Shown piece after piece: positions 1 through 12,650 of a DNA stretch of 64,000 nt. A program made the translations under genes and the position numbers. The stretch covers positions 8,495,432-8,559,431 of the forward strand of contig CP099840.1 of the NCBI GenBank assembly GCA_030062745.1. The letters are read 5' to 3'. Each line of letters starts with the position of its first letter. The first letter of the stretch is position 1. The DNA comes from Capitulum mitella (taxonomy: Eukaryota > Arthropoda > Thecostraca > Pollicipedomorpha > Pollicipedidae). The notes under the pieces were generated by a model. It made no database searches, was not told the DNA's origin, and saw only the letters and a list, made by a program, of their open reading frames with translations.

Positions 1-1611
1 TGCGCGATCTGACCTTCTTAGGACATATCCTGACCTTCCAGGTCATGTCAAGCAAAAACATTTTACTTCTTTGCATTACAAACGTAATGGCTCGTACGTT
101 GGTCTCCATCTGGCAACCGCACAGACATCCGTGGTGCTAAATCACACAGAGCAACTTCTGGTCGTTCTTATGACATGCTGTTTTACCGCCTGAGGTGAGC
201 TGGTCAGGTCAGGTCATTTCAGAAATTTCAGGTCAGGTCAGCATATGCCCTTTTAAGCAGAATCCGCTTCCGACGCTACACTGAGGGCAATTTGTTACGT
301 ATCTATGTCTGATTGTAAATCCAAACAGCTTGACGTGATTTATCGAACCAGATTCATGTACAGAGCAGAAAGATAGCAGATAATCAACCGAGGTCAAGTA
401 CCTCGTTTCGCCCTGAAGAGTACGAATTGGATATCCACTGCAAATCTCCCCTCCCCCCCCCAAAAAAAAATACAAGGCGATGTTGGACTGTGTCTCTAGC
501 GTCGAAATAACGTAACGCGCATTCACATGTCATGTGCCGCGGCGGCGGTCCGGTTCCAAATGTCACGCGTGATTGTGGCGGGCGTAACATTACCGATAGA
601 TCGACGAAATGTTAATAATAGTTATTTTAATATAAATTATTACAATAATAATAGTTATTTTCGCTTCTCACGAAGGCCTCCGCTGATGATGACTTTTAGC
701 ACCTCAGATTTTCAACGAAATATAATACTTTTCGTGACCTAATTTGACCCTGACCTTGACCATGACCTTTCGTAACATCTAAGACACATTTCCGACGCAT
801 GCGGGATGCAGCTTGCAAAGCAATCAGAAAATATGAGATGTGCGGTACACTTGACGCGTTGCTTGCACATTTCACAATACACCGCGCCTTCGGGTTGCCA
901 CAGGCCCTCTTAAATAAGGTCATATCTAGCAAACCAAAGGTCAGAGAAACTTAAAATTTTTGGGGAACCCGCAGAAACGACAAAAAACAGCTACTGAAGA
1001 AACCAGATCTCTGTTTTTAATAGCTTGGCGTGTATCGACAAAAAAACACGGGGGGGAGTGGTAGCCACCCCCCATGTGCGGGCGAGGGTTGAGACCAAAC
1101 CCAATTTCATTACAAACAAAGCTTCGTGTCGAACACGAGCCACATTGTCCAATTAGAATTCGATATCCTGTCTGGTCCTGCTCCAAACTCATAACTCCAA
1201 GCGCTCTCCTTTTTTAGATAAAGTGCGCTCGATGCGCCAATAGTATACCACGTGCCGCTAACCTATTGGGAATTCATATCTGGCCGTCACCTAACGTACA
1301 ATCTAATCATAAAGCAGGTTCATTTCCCGCAGGACCAATAGGGTCTCGAAGCGGGAGCTGCAGTGCAATCTGAGCTGGACTCGCGCGGTCCAGTGACCGG
1401 TCACACCTGGCATTTGGCGTCCGATTGTCGCGGCGCGTCGCCGGCCGTCTCGGCGACCGGCCTAGCTCATGCTGAGAGCCGCCCGCCCCACCGGCCGTCG
1501 GACCGCCGGACCGAATCGATGCAGCCGACGCGGCGACCATCTCCAGACCTCTGGCCCGCCGACAGACGTCAGCTGCTGCATCTGGACAATGTCAGCGGCA
1601 CGGCATGCTCT

Positions 1612-1640
1612 TGTCTAGGGGCGAGACACACCCCTAGACA
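1612..1640. repeat. Perfect 10-bp inverted repeat (hairpin)
   Basis: TGTCTAGGGG at 1612-1621 is followed after a 9-base loop by its exact reverse complement at 1631-1640. No transposon ends or gene boundary are visible around it, so its role is unknown. Confidence 0.75.
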
Positions 1641-2375
1641 GGAGTCCAGGAGCGCGTGGCGGAGGCTGTCATTCACAGGGCACGTTCCTGTCCAAGGTAG
1701 CGTTGCAGGGTGTCATGAACAGTTTGCAGCCCTGAAGTCCCTCCGTTCGCCACCACAACGACCTGACCTTGAAAGGTCCGTACCGAATCGATAGTCTCCG
1801 TAACGCACATCACCACAACCAGTGTTAAATGTTCGATTGTCGCCCGGGCAATGGGCGCTGCATGAAATCCAAACATAGCCGTGGTCATTGGTGCATGCGA
1901 CCACAGAAACCAAGTATCGGCTAATATCACAGGAAGGCAATTTCTGGGAGCGTCGCTCGAATACAGCAATGGACCTACACATCTAAAGACGGCATGGATG
2001 ACTGACGGACCAAACAACGGCTACCCGAAATAGTGGGAAATCAATGCCCATGACGAGAGACAACGCAATGACCAATATTTTTCGGGTAAATAATACGCCT
2101 TCAGCACAGTCATGTACCTGGATGTTCTCCAGAGCAGTCAACTGGTCATTCCGAGGGCCAATATTTTTCATGTTCCTTGTGTGGATGGTGTTTGAGCACC
2201 AACATATTGTACGTTTTCAACCTCCTGAACCAACACTTTACGAAACGAATCGCTAACATACTACTTCAGGATGTCAATGAGTAACCAGAGCATCACAGTA
2301 AAACACACAGAACATCATGTGTAAACAAAACATCTTTTTATATCTGGAGTTTGCCATTCCATCAGAAGAAGTATT

Positions 2376-2423
2376 CGATATATATATGCATATATATATA
2401 TATATATATAAATGGAATATAAA

Positions 2424-2455
<32 letters not shown>
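2376..2455. repeat. AT-dinucleotide microsatellite
   Basis: Runs of TA/AT interrupted by short AAATGAAT-like segments. Confidence 0.9.
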
Positions 2456-2457
<2 letters not shown>

Positions 2458-2983
2458 CCACTTTTCCAAAAAAAAACAAAATAAAAATCCCTAAAATTCC
2501 TGTCTCACAGAAAGTGTTAGTTGAGTCGCAGAACGAACTTTTGATTCTGAGGACGTCCTTCGCCCGTCACCGTCATGAAATAAGAACCGTGACATGAAAC
2601 AATCAACAGCATACACCGCCTCCCTTTGCTACAACACAGCGAGCACTGAGGCAGCAGAACATTTTCGGGTGCCAGACGGCTGCACGGGCTCTGCAGCGTT
2701 ATCACGCGCAACAGCGACGCAGCAAAATGCTCTCGCCCAACAGATGGTTGCGCGGAAGCAGGATGGCTCACGGACATGATTTTGATTCTCTTCGGAGTGG
2801 CGGAGCACATTTCAATACCTCTCCGCTGTCCTCCGAGCTGGCAGCAGACCTGAGCTGGCGCCACCGTTGGACCGGGGAGTCTGTCGGCGGTCCCCAGGGC
2901 GGCCTGCGGCGGTGGGTCTGGAGCTCGGCTGGCGTGGAACAGCGGCCCAGTGGGTCCAGTGGGCCAGCAAGGGTGTCGGACGC

Positions 2984-3195
2984 CCCTGTCAGAGGCCTCT
3001 GACCAGGCCTGATGGCTGAGGCCGGCCGGGGAGTACGGTCCTGAGGTTTCCGGGCCTGGGGGTTAGGCCGGCGGTCTGCCGGGCCTGGGCCCGGGTCGGT
3101 CCTGTCAGGCCGGTCCTGGGGTTGCGGGGAGTACGGTCCTGTCAGAGGTGTCTGACCAGGCCTGATGGCTGAGGCCGAACGGGCATGCCGAGACA
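2984..3195. repeat. GC-rich tandem duplication, period about 153 bp
   Basis: The segment reading GTCAGAGG...CTGACCAGGCCTGATGG near 2988 recurs near 3141, separated by short GGGCCTGG/CCCGGG internal repeats. Open frames across it on both strands are low-complexity and are not taken as genes. Confidence 0.7.
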
Positions 3196-3589
3196 CCAGC
3201 GCACGGTCTGCGGTCCCGGCCAGCGATGGTCCTCTCATTTGAAGCAGGTTCGATCGCGAGGGTAGCAGACTGCGCTAAATACGCCCAAACCTTCCCATAC
3301 AACTGATGGTGGGATTTTTGCATATGGTTCAAACTAGGTATACCCTTCCCCATTCAAATAAAAATACCGCACCGCAATCATCTTCTGACCGGTATTCCAT
3401 GATCACGCTCAGCATATCATTATCCTCCTCAATCATTTTGATAGCACGCAAATTTGACACAATGGAGAACACCGACCCAGACGCTACCCTTGACTGTGAC
3501 TTCGTTCGTCCAGGCGACAGTCTGCTCTGCCGGGTCTGCAAACCACCGACAAGCAGGAAGCCACGAGGCCCAAGCGCGAGGCCGAGAAA

Positions 3590-3643
3590 ATGGCGGCCAA
3601 TATCAGCCGCCTCTTCACCAGCCTGGCCGAGGACGACATCGAG
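3590..3643 (+). CDS. Candidate short first coding exon, function unknown
   Basis: A good start context (AAAATGGCGG) opens an 18-codon peptide, MAANISRLFTSLAEDDIE, that ends exactly at a consensus donor GAG|GTGAGC in phase 0. The same frame is open upstream to 3500, so this could instead be the 3' part of an internal exon beginning near an AG at 3513 or 3520. I do not recognise the family, and no second exon was identified downstream. The codon pattern and donor make it more than a random open frame, but it remains a candidate only. Confidence 0.3.
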
Positions 3644-4710
3644 GTGAGCTGTTGAAACACGTGGCAAAGGACGATTCCTGGCGCTCAGACGTTCATTTAA
3701 AAAGACCATGAACACCTCCTCCTAGGAGAGCCATTTTTCCGTCACGATCGGGAGATATTTCTGGCAAAGCCTAGCTGCAGTGATGACAGCTTCCTGTTCG
3801 ACAAACACGAAGTCTATTTGATGTCCAGTGGATGTGGTCCTGGATGAGCGACACAACCGGGGTCCTTTGACATGAACATAGCAGAAGAGACGGGTCGACC
3901 TGGGCCTTCAAGGGAATGAGATTGCAGACAGCGAAACACTTGGTGACCTCAAATCCTGGTGGAGATGCCAAAAGGTGTAAGCTTGCGAAAACCAAGACAG
4001 AAAACGCGTGTATGCCACAGAGGTAAACGCAAAGCCCTAATAAACGTATCTCCGGGCAGTGCCTCCGATCACCTGGGCCTTTTTTAATGTTTAACGTGTA
4101 TAATTTACATGCTGATGCTGATAATTTATGTGGTCTCAGGATTCGAGCTTCATCTCCAGATCTTAGGCTTCGAGTTTGTCAGAATCAGCCTTAGGCAAAT
4201 ACCGCATTTGTAACGTCCTTGCACGAGCGGCCGAGCTACAAAATTTTCCTCACCGTATTAAGCCAACACTGCCGCTACGCATCGGAATAGAGAAATTCGC
4301 CCCTAAGTTTCAAACTCTGTGCGGGCGCCTCAAGAAACTTGGTTCTGATTAGGCCGACGTTCCATTGCGTCGTTTCCTCTGGGCCGGGTCAGAGTTGAGT
4401 TTTTCGGGCGATTTTTTTTAAGTGGGGAGGGCGGCCTCCAATTCGCAACATAACTGGCACACTGTGGCCTCCAAATCGTCATGGACAGTTGTGCCGGAAC
4501 ACCCCATGGTTTACGACAGCAGACGTTTTTTGTCTTTGTTTTGTTTGTTTTTATTCAGAGGTCGCCGCCCTCTGCAGTCGGCGCGCATCTCTCACGTATG
4601 ACGGGTGGACGACGACGTTGTTAGCTAACGACGTCGCCGTTCGCCGATACGCCGACCAACGGACGCGTGCCGAGCTCGAGACGTACCCACGTTGACGTCT
4701 GCGCCCGCAG

Positions 4711-4801
4711 GAATGTCGCTCACTGACGGAGACCGAGCAGTTCACCCAGGCCCAATGTCCGTGGACCGACCACACTGCAATCTGCCTCACCATCTCCCGT
4801 G
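4711..4801 (+). CDS. Ly6/three-finger protein, internal exon
   Basis: The exon follows an acceptor GCGCCCGCAG and ends at donor G|GTAAGAGAG, giving 30 codons plus one base. The peptide starts ECRSLTETEQF and includes QCPWTDHTAICLTISR; its three cysteines and the hydrophobic strand before the splice match the middle loop of Ly6/uPAR (three-finger) domains such as the insect Sleepless/Boudin/Crooked group. The phase-1 end joins exactly to the exon at 5121, completing an Asp codon. Upstream exons, which should carry a signal peptide and the first Cys pair, were not found; a possible acceptor at the TTTTTATTCAG near 4558 was examined, but its exon lacks the expected cysteines. Confidence 0.72.
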
Positions 4802-5120
4802 GTAAGAGAGCGGCTGGGCCAACTGACCAGCGCTTTCGACCGAAATCGTCTCCCAGTCTCAGTAGGCGACGACGTGCGCCTGTAATGGCGTTCGCCCCCC
4901 GGCGACTGGCGGCAGCTGATGCCTGCTGCTGTGACCTGTGCCGAGGCGCAACGACGGGGACACAGCGCCGATACTGCACCCCGTAACAGGGGGTTCGGGC
5001 CGCGCAGACATCCACTGCGCTGTGACTTGTGACGGGGCCGTGTTCCAGGGCAAGTGCCGTCGGCGCTGTGAGCCGTAACCGGCACTCTGCGGCGCTGACA
5101 GGTCGCGTATGTGCCGGCAG

Positions 5121-5317
5121 ACGAGTGGACGGCGCGCACCTGCGGCCGGTTAGACTTGGAAGAAAGCATGGAGTGCAAAACGTGCTGCGGCGGCGCCACG
5201 GTCTGCGGCTGTACGAGCGACCTGTGCAATAAGGACGGCCAGGACGCGGTCGCGCCGACCGCCCTGCTGGTCGTCCTGCTGCCGGCCGCCGTGATCGCCG
5301 CCGCCGCCGGCTGGTAA
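5121..5317 (+). CDS. Ly6/three-finger protein, terminal exon with GPI signal
   Basis: This exon follows acceptor GTGCCGGCAG and encodes 64 residues and a TAA stop. It contains RTCGRLD, then a Cys cluster MECKTCC, VCGCTSDLCN (the CxCxxDxCN signature closing a Ly6 domain), a short polar spacer KDGQD, and a C-terminal hydrophobic tail ALLVVLLPAAVIAAAAGW with no residues after it. That layout is the classic GPI-attachment signal, with cleavage likely at the N/D/G residues after the last Cys. Proteins of this family sit on the outer face of the plasma membrane; arthropod members organise septate junctions or modulate ion channels. Which member this is cannot be told without the N-terminal exons. 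Confidence 0.8.
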
Positions 5318-6371
5318 CTGACCGCCGCGGCGGCCGGCGGGGTTCAAGCGCCGCCAGTTGCGACGGCGGCGGCGGCCGGAGCGGCGCGGCCGGCGCCGGC
5401 CGTCACACCGGGTTACCAGAGGGCAGCGCGACCGGGCGCCGCCGCAGCGGCCGCCGCCGCCAGCCGGCCTCCGACCCCACCCCGACTACAAGAGAGAACA
5501 GCGCACTCGGACCCGATCTCAGCCCAACGAGCGCCGGGGCGAACGGCATGATCCGCACTCAGAAACACAGCACTGTAACGTTTCATCGGCCTAAATTACA
5601 GCCAAAATGTGTTCAAAACGATTTGGCAGCGGCGATAATCGGGATCCTGGAGAGATTTTCGATGGTGGTGGAAACAGCCCTTTTCCTACGCTTTTCCGCT
5701 TATTTCATAACTGACAGGAAAAGGGCTGATTTCTCCACACCATCAGTATGATCGCATGGTGTGTTAAAATGAGAACATTATGACAACCTTTTCCAACTGC
5801 TTCCTATTTTGGCAATAAAGTTCCGGCATCCGCTCCGTGTTTCGCTGGGCGTCAGCACCAGAACACTCTCAATATCAGATCCCGAAAACAGCTTGTCAGC
5901 AGCAGTCAGCAGTCTTGAGGAAAACAACTTGGCCATGGTCCTTCGCAAGAGTCATTTCATTCCGCACAGCATAAGAGCATGGCTGTCACGCAAAGAACAG
6001 TTCGTAGCACCTGTTTTTGTGAAGGGCACTAACGGTCTGACTGCTCCATGCATTCAGATCTGGGGCGCAGGGGCGTAAGACCCGCGCCGCTTCATCACCT
6101 GCGGACCCATCGTTGCCATTTCGCCATTTCGAGGTGCTCCCCCTAGAGGCGCATTGGACGCCGTGCAGTGCCGGCCGCGCTGTTGCCAACAACTGCACCC
6201 AGTTGGCCGCCGAGCGGCCATCACAGTAAAAGCCTGGATCGCCGCGGCGGCACGGGCAAACGTCACCATCGGATGCGTGACGTCACTGGCGTCAGGTGGG
6301 CCGGGAGGGCGGGGTACGAGGCGGGGCCGAGGGCCGGTCACGGCAGACCGACACGGCTCTCCGGGTCCCGG
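5318..6371. other. 3' flank of Ly6 gene and unassigned sequence
   Basis: 5318-5480 is extremely CG-rich with CGGCGG/GCCGCC runs, probably 3' UTR of the Ly6 gene. The rest is unassigned. Near 5640-5750 the string GGAAAAGGGCTG and its complement CAGCCCTTTTCC form a loose inverted repeat. Confidence 0.4.
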
Positions 6372-6519
6372 ATGGAGTCGCTGTCGGACCGGAAGGGTCG
6401 GGCCGAGGCACGACCCGGGCCAGGGGTGCGCCGGGCAGCTGAGAACGCACGGACACCTGCCGATCTTGAGAGCCGTTTGTCGGACACGCCGTTTGACAGG
6501 AGATCCCGTCGCTTGCCAG
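6372..6519 (+). CDS. Candidate first coding exon in a CpG-rich patch
   Basis: In a CG-rich island (about 6230-6520), an ATG opens MESLSDRKGRAEARPGPGV and runs 49 codons to a consensus donor CCAG|GTATAAGT. The peptide is polar, with RSRR-type basic stretches, and has no domain I know. The frame is also open upstream of the ATG. No downstream exon was recognised, so it is only a candidate promoter-proximal exon. Confidence 0.22.
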
Positions 6520-7848
6520 GTATAAGTCCGACTGATCTTAGTGGCTCACACAGCACATCTGATAGCTCCCATTCTTGTAAACCGCATGCACACAGTTCCA
6601 TTCTTCAATTCATGCACTGCTACTGGCGTATGCAAAGCGCTGGGGCACAACATTAAACATTCACGGGCTCAGAGCCATTTGTGCATCAACCCTTTCTTCA
6701 ATGTTTCAATCTCAACGTTTCACAGACATATATAAGTCTGCGAAAGATCTGTGAAATGCAGCCAACAGAGACATAAAGAACTCAGACCAGGTTTATGCGT
6801 TTCCCATTTAATATCACTCACCATTTGTATCAACATCAACATCACTGACTTGCATCGGTACTACTAACCCGCATCAGAACGGCCTATCAGACGCAGTCAA
6901 AAAAAGTATTTCCGTTCACTTAATTACACTTATTTTTGCCACACGGGTGATGTCCCATTGGTATCCAGTTCCCAAATAGCAGCTTCTCATCCCTCGGCAA
7001 GTAGAAGCGATTGCAAACGTGTTCACATCCAAGATAAATGTTCGAAGTTAAATGCAGTCGCATGCATAGCTTCCCTTAAATCTCACCAGCAATCGCCATC
7101 TATTCACCTTCGACAGTATAGGAGTCTGGTACAGCACCCAGTCATTTCCTAGTCTGTCATTTGGTGGCCGTGCGGAAAAAAATTTTTTTTTTTTTTTTTT
7201 TGGTTTTTTTTGTTGAAGATTGTGAGCAGTGAGGTGGTGGCCTGTGTGTGTGCGGTGTTTTCGAAAGCGTACAAAAAGCTATAGGCAGACGCGAAAAACG
7301 AGTGTGCTGCTGGACCTTTTGGCTGAACGATGACCCCACGTTTGACCCTGTACAAGCACGCAGGGACCTCAACTATTTCAAAGGACATCATGTCAGCGAA
7401 TTTTGGTCTCCACTTGATCCTGTGGAACGTAACCAGTAGGGCGTTTTTCACGGCTCCCGACGATTCCTGACAATGGATAAGGAGTGGTGCTACGCTACTA
7501 CGTAAATGAGCGCTTCCGGTTACTTCACGATCCATCTGACATAAATCAAAGGTCAAAAAAGATTACCGATCTCAACTCATGATTTTAATAGCTTTAATTA
7601 ACTTTAATAGCTCAGAGCAGGACGGAGCAGCACGTCAGAAGGCAAGATCTGAGAAGTACAGCACACAGATAGCCGCGAATACGTCACAGTAGAGCAGTCG
7701 GTCGAGACTGTGACTCCCCAGATCGACTAGCCAGCCTTGGGACACTGAAGCCACATCAGTACAACAGCGCGGTGTCCGGAACCGCAGAGTCCCAGTGACG
7801 CCAGAGTTCGCACCGACAGCGTCCCAGTCAAGGTCACGTTTACAGCCT
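6520..7848. other. No recognisable gene
   Basis: Mixed-composition sequence with a poly-T run at about 7176-7210. Short open frames show no domains or paired splice sites. Confidence 0.5.
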
Positions 7849-9113
7849 GACAGAGTCCCTGCCAAGGTCGCGTTCAGAGCCCGGCAGTGTTCCTGTCAAG
7901 GCCGCGTTCAGAGCCCGGCAGTGTTCCTGTCAAGGCCGCGTTCAGAGCCCGACAGGCCTGTGTCCTGCCACAGGTTCCTGTCAGGCGTTCAGAGCCCGAC
8001 AGTGTTCCTGTCAAGGCCGCGTTCAGAGCCCGACAGTGTTCCTGTCAAGGTCGCGTTCAGAGCCCGACAGTGTTCCTGTCAAGGTCGCGTTCAGAGCCCG
8101 ACAGTGTTCCTGTCAGGGTCGCGTTCAGAGCCCGACAGTGTTCCTGTCAAGGCCGCGTTCAGAGCCCGACAGTGTTCCTGTCAAGGTCGCGTTCAGAGCC
8201 CGACAGTGTTCCTGTCAAGGTCGCGTTCAGAGCCCGGCAGTGTTCCTGTCAAGGTCGCGTTCAGAGCCCGACAGTGTTCCTGTCAAGGCCGCGTTCAGAG
8301 GCGTCCCAGTCTGGGCTGGATTTAGAGCCCAACAGCGTCACCGTCAAAATCGTGCTTAGAGCCCGACAAAGTCCTTGCCGCGGCCGCGTTTAGAGCCCGA
8401 CAGAATCAACGCCGGGATCGCGTTTAGAGTCCGACAGTGTCCCTGTCACGAGCGTGTTGTGCTATACTGGTGTACCGTAACTCGTACTATACTGGTGTCA
8501 AAACTCGACAACGTCCCTGTAAGGGCCGCGTTTAGAGCCGACAGTGTCCATGTCAGGGTCGCGTTTAGAGCTCGACAGTGTCCATGTCAGGGCCGCGTTT
8601 AGAGCTCGACAGTGTCATGTCAGGGTCGCGTTTAGAGCCGATGTATGTCAGGGCCGCGTTTCGAGCTCGACAGTGTCATGTAGGGTGCGTTTAGAGCGAA
8701 GTGTCCATGTCAGGGCCGCGTTTAGAGCTCGACAGTGTCCATGTCAGGCCGCTTTAGAGCCGAGTGTCCATGTCAGGGCCGCGTTTAGAGCGAGTGTATG
8801 TCGGGCCGCGTTTAGAGCGTGTCATGTCGGGCCGCGTTTGCTCGAAGTGTCCATGTGGGCGCGTTTGGCGACAGTGTCCATGTCAGGGCCGTTTGAGCTC
8901 GACAGTGTCCATGTCAGGGCCGCGTTTAGAGCCGACAGTGTCCATGTCAGGGCCGCGTTTAGAGCTCGACAGTGTCCATGTCAGGGCCGCGTTTAGAGCC
9001 GACAGTGTCCATGTCAGGGCCGCGTTTAGAGCTCGACAGTGTCCATGTCAGGGCCGCGTTTAGAGCTCGACAGTGTCCATGTCAGGGCCGCGTTTAGAGC
9101 TCGACAGTGCCGC
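7849..9113. repeat. 34-bp minisatellite, about 37 units, in two sub-families
   Basis: The unit reads roughly GTTCCTGTCAAGGTCGCG + TTCAGAGCCCGACAGT from 7849 to about 8320, and GTTTAGAGCTCGACAGTG + TCCATGTCAGGGCCGC from about 8500 to 9113. Because 34 is not a multiple of three and the unit lacks stop codons, all forward frames stay open and give Ser/Arg/Pro/Val-rich pseudo-proteins. Units between about 8620 and 8890 have lost many single bases. Confidence 0.92.
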
Positions 9114-10806
9114 AGTCCAGGCAGCGTCCCGCTCGATCTGAACTGGTCGTGGACTCTATGGCTTGATTGGGAATCGTTTTAACCGGGTGGAGGTCTGTCT
9201 CTTAAATACAACGAAATTACTGAACATATAACCGCCATCGCATTAAAACTTGCCTCCTGCTTCAAACAAGCAGACTGTCCTAAAGCGATTTCACATAGCT
9301 GGTGGAAACGCACCCGTATGATTTCACCTTCGACATTTTGGTGACATGTACCTTGAATTAATGAAGCAAAATCCCGCATTCAAAGTAAAACTGGGCACGC
9401 AGTTCCTCATAAACGTCCACGACTCCCTTTCACTGCCACAAACCATTAAATGGTTGAACTGTGCTGCATAGTCAACATACCGACCGGCGAACAAGTCCAA
9501 ACGTGTCTCTCGCGAAATATGACAGCTTCGAACAAATACAGAAGGATTCTCTACCGGACAATGGAGAGGCCCCAGGTGTCCATCAAATATCACTCACAGT
9601 CCCTTCGCTATGAGACACAAAGATGACGGTTATTTGTTTACTACGTAGGTCTGAGCTGCCTTGCCATGTTCGAAAACGCACACCCTTTTGTTGCGTGCCT
9701 GTGTATTAATCCTCTCGCCAATTCCGTGGAAAACATGCCTGGTGGTCAGAAGCTTACGCAGGGATACCATCTATGAATAACACGTGAGATAAGTGAATCC
9801 TCCGCCAAACCAGCGGTCTAGGCAACGTATCGGCCACTTCACAGCTTAGAAAGGCCTTTGACCGTCCAATCTGTGTCATACAGACCAAGATTAAGCTGCA
9901 GGGAATGAAATCAGTTCAGAGTGGTTCAGCCTTGGCGCCACTGTACTCGACGAGGAGCCTATACCAAGAGATGTCGCGCCATTACAGATGCATTTCAAAC
10001 GTATCATTCCACGCCATGTCTTACTCAGCCTCCGCGAATCATCGCCGTTGTCCAAAATTTTTATTAACTGTTCCTTAAACTAAGACTGTAGCTAAGTTCT
10101 TCATGCATCTCCTGCCAAGCTACGAAAACGTTCCCATTGTAACATTACGGCCCGATCAGCTTAGCGTAAAACTTCCTGTCGGGAAACCCAAACATGAACG
10201 GAGTTTTGCAAACTTTGGTCTTTGTGTACACACAGGAGCTATCTCACGAACTAAATCACTAAACCAAGCCATTTCCTTCTCATGCCCAAATCGCAACTTC
10301 TTCACTCAGACTTGTCCATTGAAACGCATTTGGAATCCGTTTGCCTCAGATCACAGTAATCATCTGAAACTTTTCGCGATCGAGATAACATAAGAATCAA
10401 ACTCAAGATCGCAAACGTAAAACCTAAGAACTGTACCTTCCCCAGAACCAAATTACGACGAATCGACGAGGAAAGCTGTTCAAGAGGCAACAGCAGACCA
10501 AGGAAGGCACCAGCAGATCGGAGCTATCACCTCCCATCCCTATCGGAGACATCATCTCCGCCAGCCACGTCATTTCATCTCGAGCACGGCCGATGGCGGA
10601 CGGTACGGTGACGAGCGGGAGTGAGGGAAGAAGGGGAGGTGAGTGGGGGGGGGGGGCGCTCAGTCTCACAACCAGTCACGGCCGGCTGCTCTATGCAGGG
10701 TCGCCCGCGAGCGCGGCGCAGCTTCCGACTCCGCGACTCAGACTTCTTGCCCAGGAAAATGTGCCGTCACGGCCGGCGGCCTCTGACACCGGCGGCAGCC
10801 ACTCAC
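9114..10806. other. No recognisable gene
   Basis: Ordinary unique-looking sequence. I looked here on the minus strand for the next CCDC174 exon (the family's VGYFAF-type block) and did not find it. A G-run lies at 10645-10655. Confidence 0.5.
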
Positions 10807-10924
10807 CGTCGAACAGGACGTCCTGGTAGTGGATGTCGCGTTTGGCTGCGTTCTGCCGCTCCTGGTGCTCCCAGTGCTGCCGCAGCTGCTGACGGAGGCC
10901 ATCCTCAGGAGCCGTCTCAGAAGC
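10807..10924 (-). CDS. CCDC174 ortholog, coding exon 5
   Basis: On the minus strand the exon starts after acceptor TTGCCCGACAG and ends at donor G|GTGAGTGG, giving 39 codons plus one base. It begins ASETAPEDGLRQQLRQHWEH and ends RDIHYQDVLFD. The LRQQLRQ.WE run and the HYQD motif align with the conserved block of CCDC174 in which a glutamine/glutamate-rich helix leads to VHYEDI. The family continues with a GVGYFAF block and a basic coiled coil; that part is not found between here and the left end, so it is probably outside the window. Phase 0 at the 5' side agrees with exon 4. Confidence 0.88.
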
Positions 10925-12394
10925 CTGTCGGGCAAGGTGACGTCACGGCACCGACAGACACGCAACCTGGCCGACGAGTCTCAGGATACGGGAAGTCACA
11001 GGCCCAACTGACAGACACACACACACACACACTGATTCAAGGGTTTGCGGGGCACGGACACTCACACGGACACTGGTCCTGGTGGACAAACACACGAACA
11101 GACAGACTTTTTAATGGATATGCGGAACACGGAATCACGGTCCCGACAGACAAAAACAGACACACAGACAGACTGACACGCGCGCGAAAAGGCAAAACAA
11201 ACATAAGGCGCAATGTCCGAGAGACAAGCACATGGGCTTACAGACTGACGGAAACGCTGATTCCCATACCGGCCGACCTGAATGACACACGAGACAGCAG
11301 AAGACCAACGACGGTTTGAGAAGAGCACACTAACGAGGTGACAGACCTTGTAAGAGGTGACAGACATTGGCCTTGTAATACAACATATGCCACGGATGAC
11401 CTTATGTTTGTATTAAAACAGCGGAAGGATAAACTTACCAGCTCCCATCAATGAAGGGCGCCTAAGCCTTCTTTGCACAGTTAGCGTTTCTTTCTTACTG
11501 ATTCGGATTAATACCTATACCCTACTGAAATGCTTTAAGGTACTCCTCCAAACTCTGTGTTATGCTCTAAACCTTCCATTTCTTTGCATTATACAGAATT
11601 TGTCTACCAAAAGTTCATTTTCAGGCAGCATTGTTCTGAGTAAACATCACGCAAGACGCAATCATCAGTACCGGGGACCTTCTCAAACCAACATATCAGC
11701 CAACTAATAACAGAATGACTAAAATAATAATGGACTTTTCACCACCAGGGGATTCCATTCAATGTATGTGCAATAAGAGACTGACGTTGCTCACGACAAA
11801 TGATACGAACACACCACAAACAGCGTCCAAAACGCGCGATACAGTAGCGCACTATAAAACAACCACCCGAAAGCAGTCAGACGCCAGAAACAACTGCAAT
11901 GTCACAGCAGTCACTTCCCACGCTGCGAGAGGTTGGTGCACGTTTTTCGCGAAAGAAGTCAAAAGACAAGTTCATTCATTGTAAAAGTAAGGAAAATATG
12001 ACCCCTTAACTCGGCGAGATTTGACAGCTTTGACTGAAAAAAAAAGGTCACAGCACATGGCATCATAAGGTGTTTGCCAGAGCAAACATTACAGGCAAAC
12101 AAACGACGACTTGTTTACCAATGACTTGCTACTATGACAAAACAATGCTAAACAAAAGAACTCGTAGTACTCGTAGAGAACCTTGCCAGTATTCTCGTTT
12201 GGTCACCTTCGACAGCGCAAGACAAAGTGCTGGTACAATCCTTCATCAATTTCCAAACCTGGCAGGATAAAGCGCCGAGATAAAAAACGAAAGTGTAAAC
12301 TGGTCATTTAGCCACGACGAAGATACCCGATCTGACCACTTTTAAGTCAAACAGTGACCTTGCAAGCGACCTCAGAGGGGGTCATGTCAATGGA

Positions 12395-12650
<256 letters not shown>

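Larger units (their letters stand above)
1..3499. other. No recognisable gene; repeat-rich flank
   Basis: I see no convincing exon here. The stretch holds scattered AGGTCA/TGACCT half-site clusters (about 1-60, 180-245 and 735-775), homopolymer runs near 452-470, a GC-rich patch at 1340-1560, an AT microsatellite at 2376-2455 and a GC-rich duplicated block at 2984-3195. Open frames in the GC-rich patches have no recognisable domain or coherent splice sites. Confidence 0.5.

Noticed and set aside
7795-9063. Long Ser/Arg/Pro/Val-rich frames
   Set aside because: Artefact of the stop-free 34-bp minisatellite; several overlapping frames give equivalent repeats.
7849-9113. Possible CRISPR array
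   Set aside because: Units are contiguous with no unique spacers, in a eukaryotic genome; it is a minisatellite. The same applies to the 47-, 29-, 27- and 16-bp arrays.
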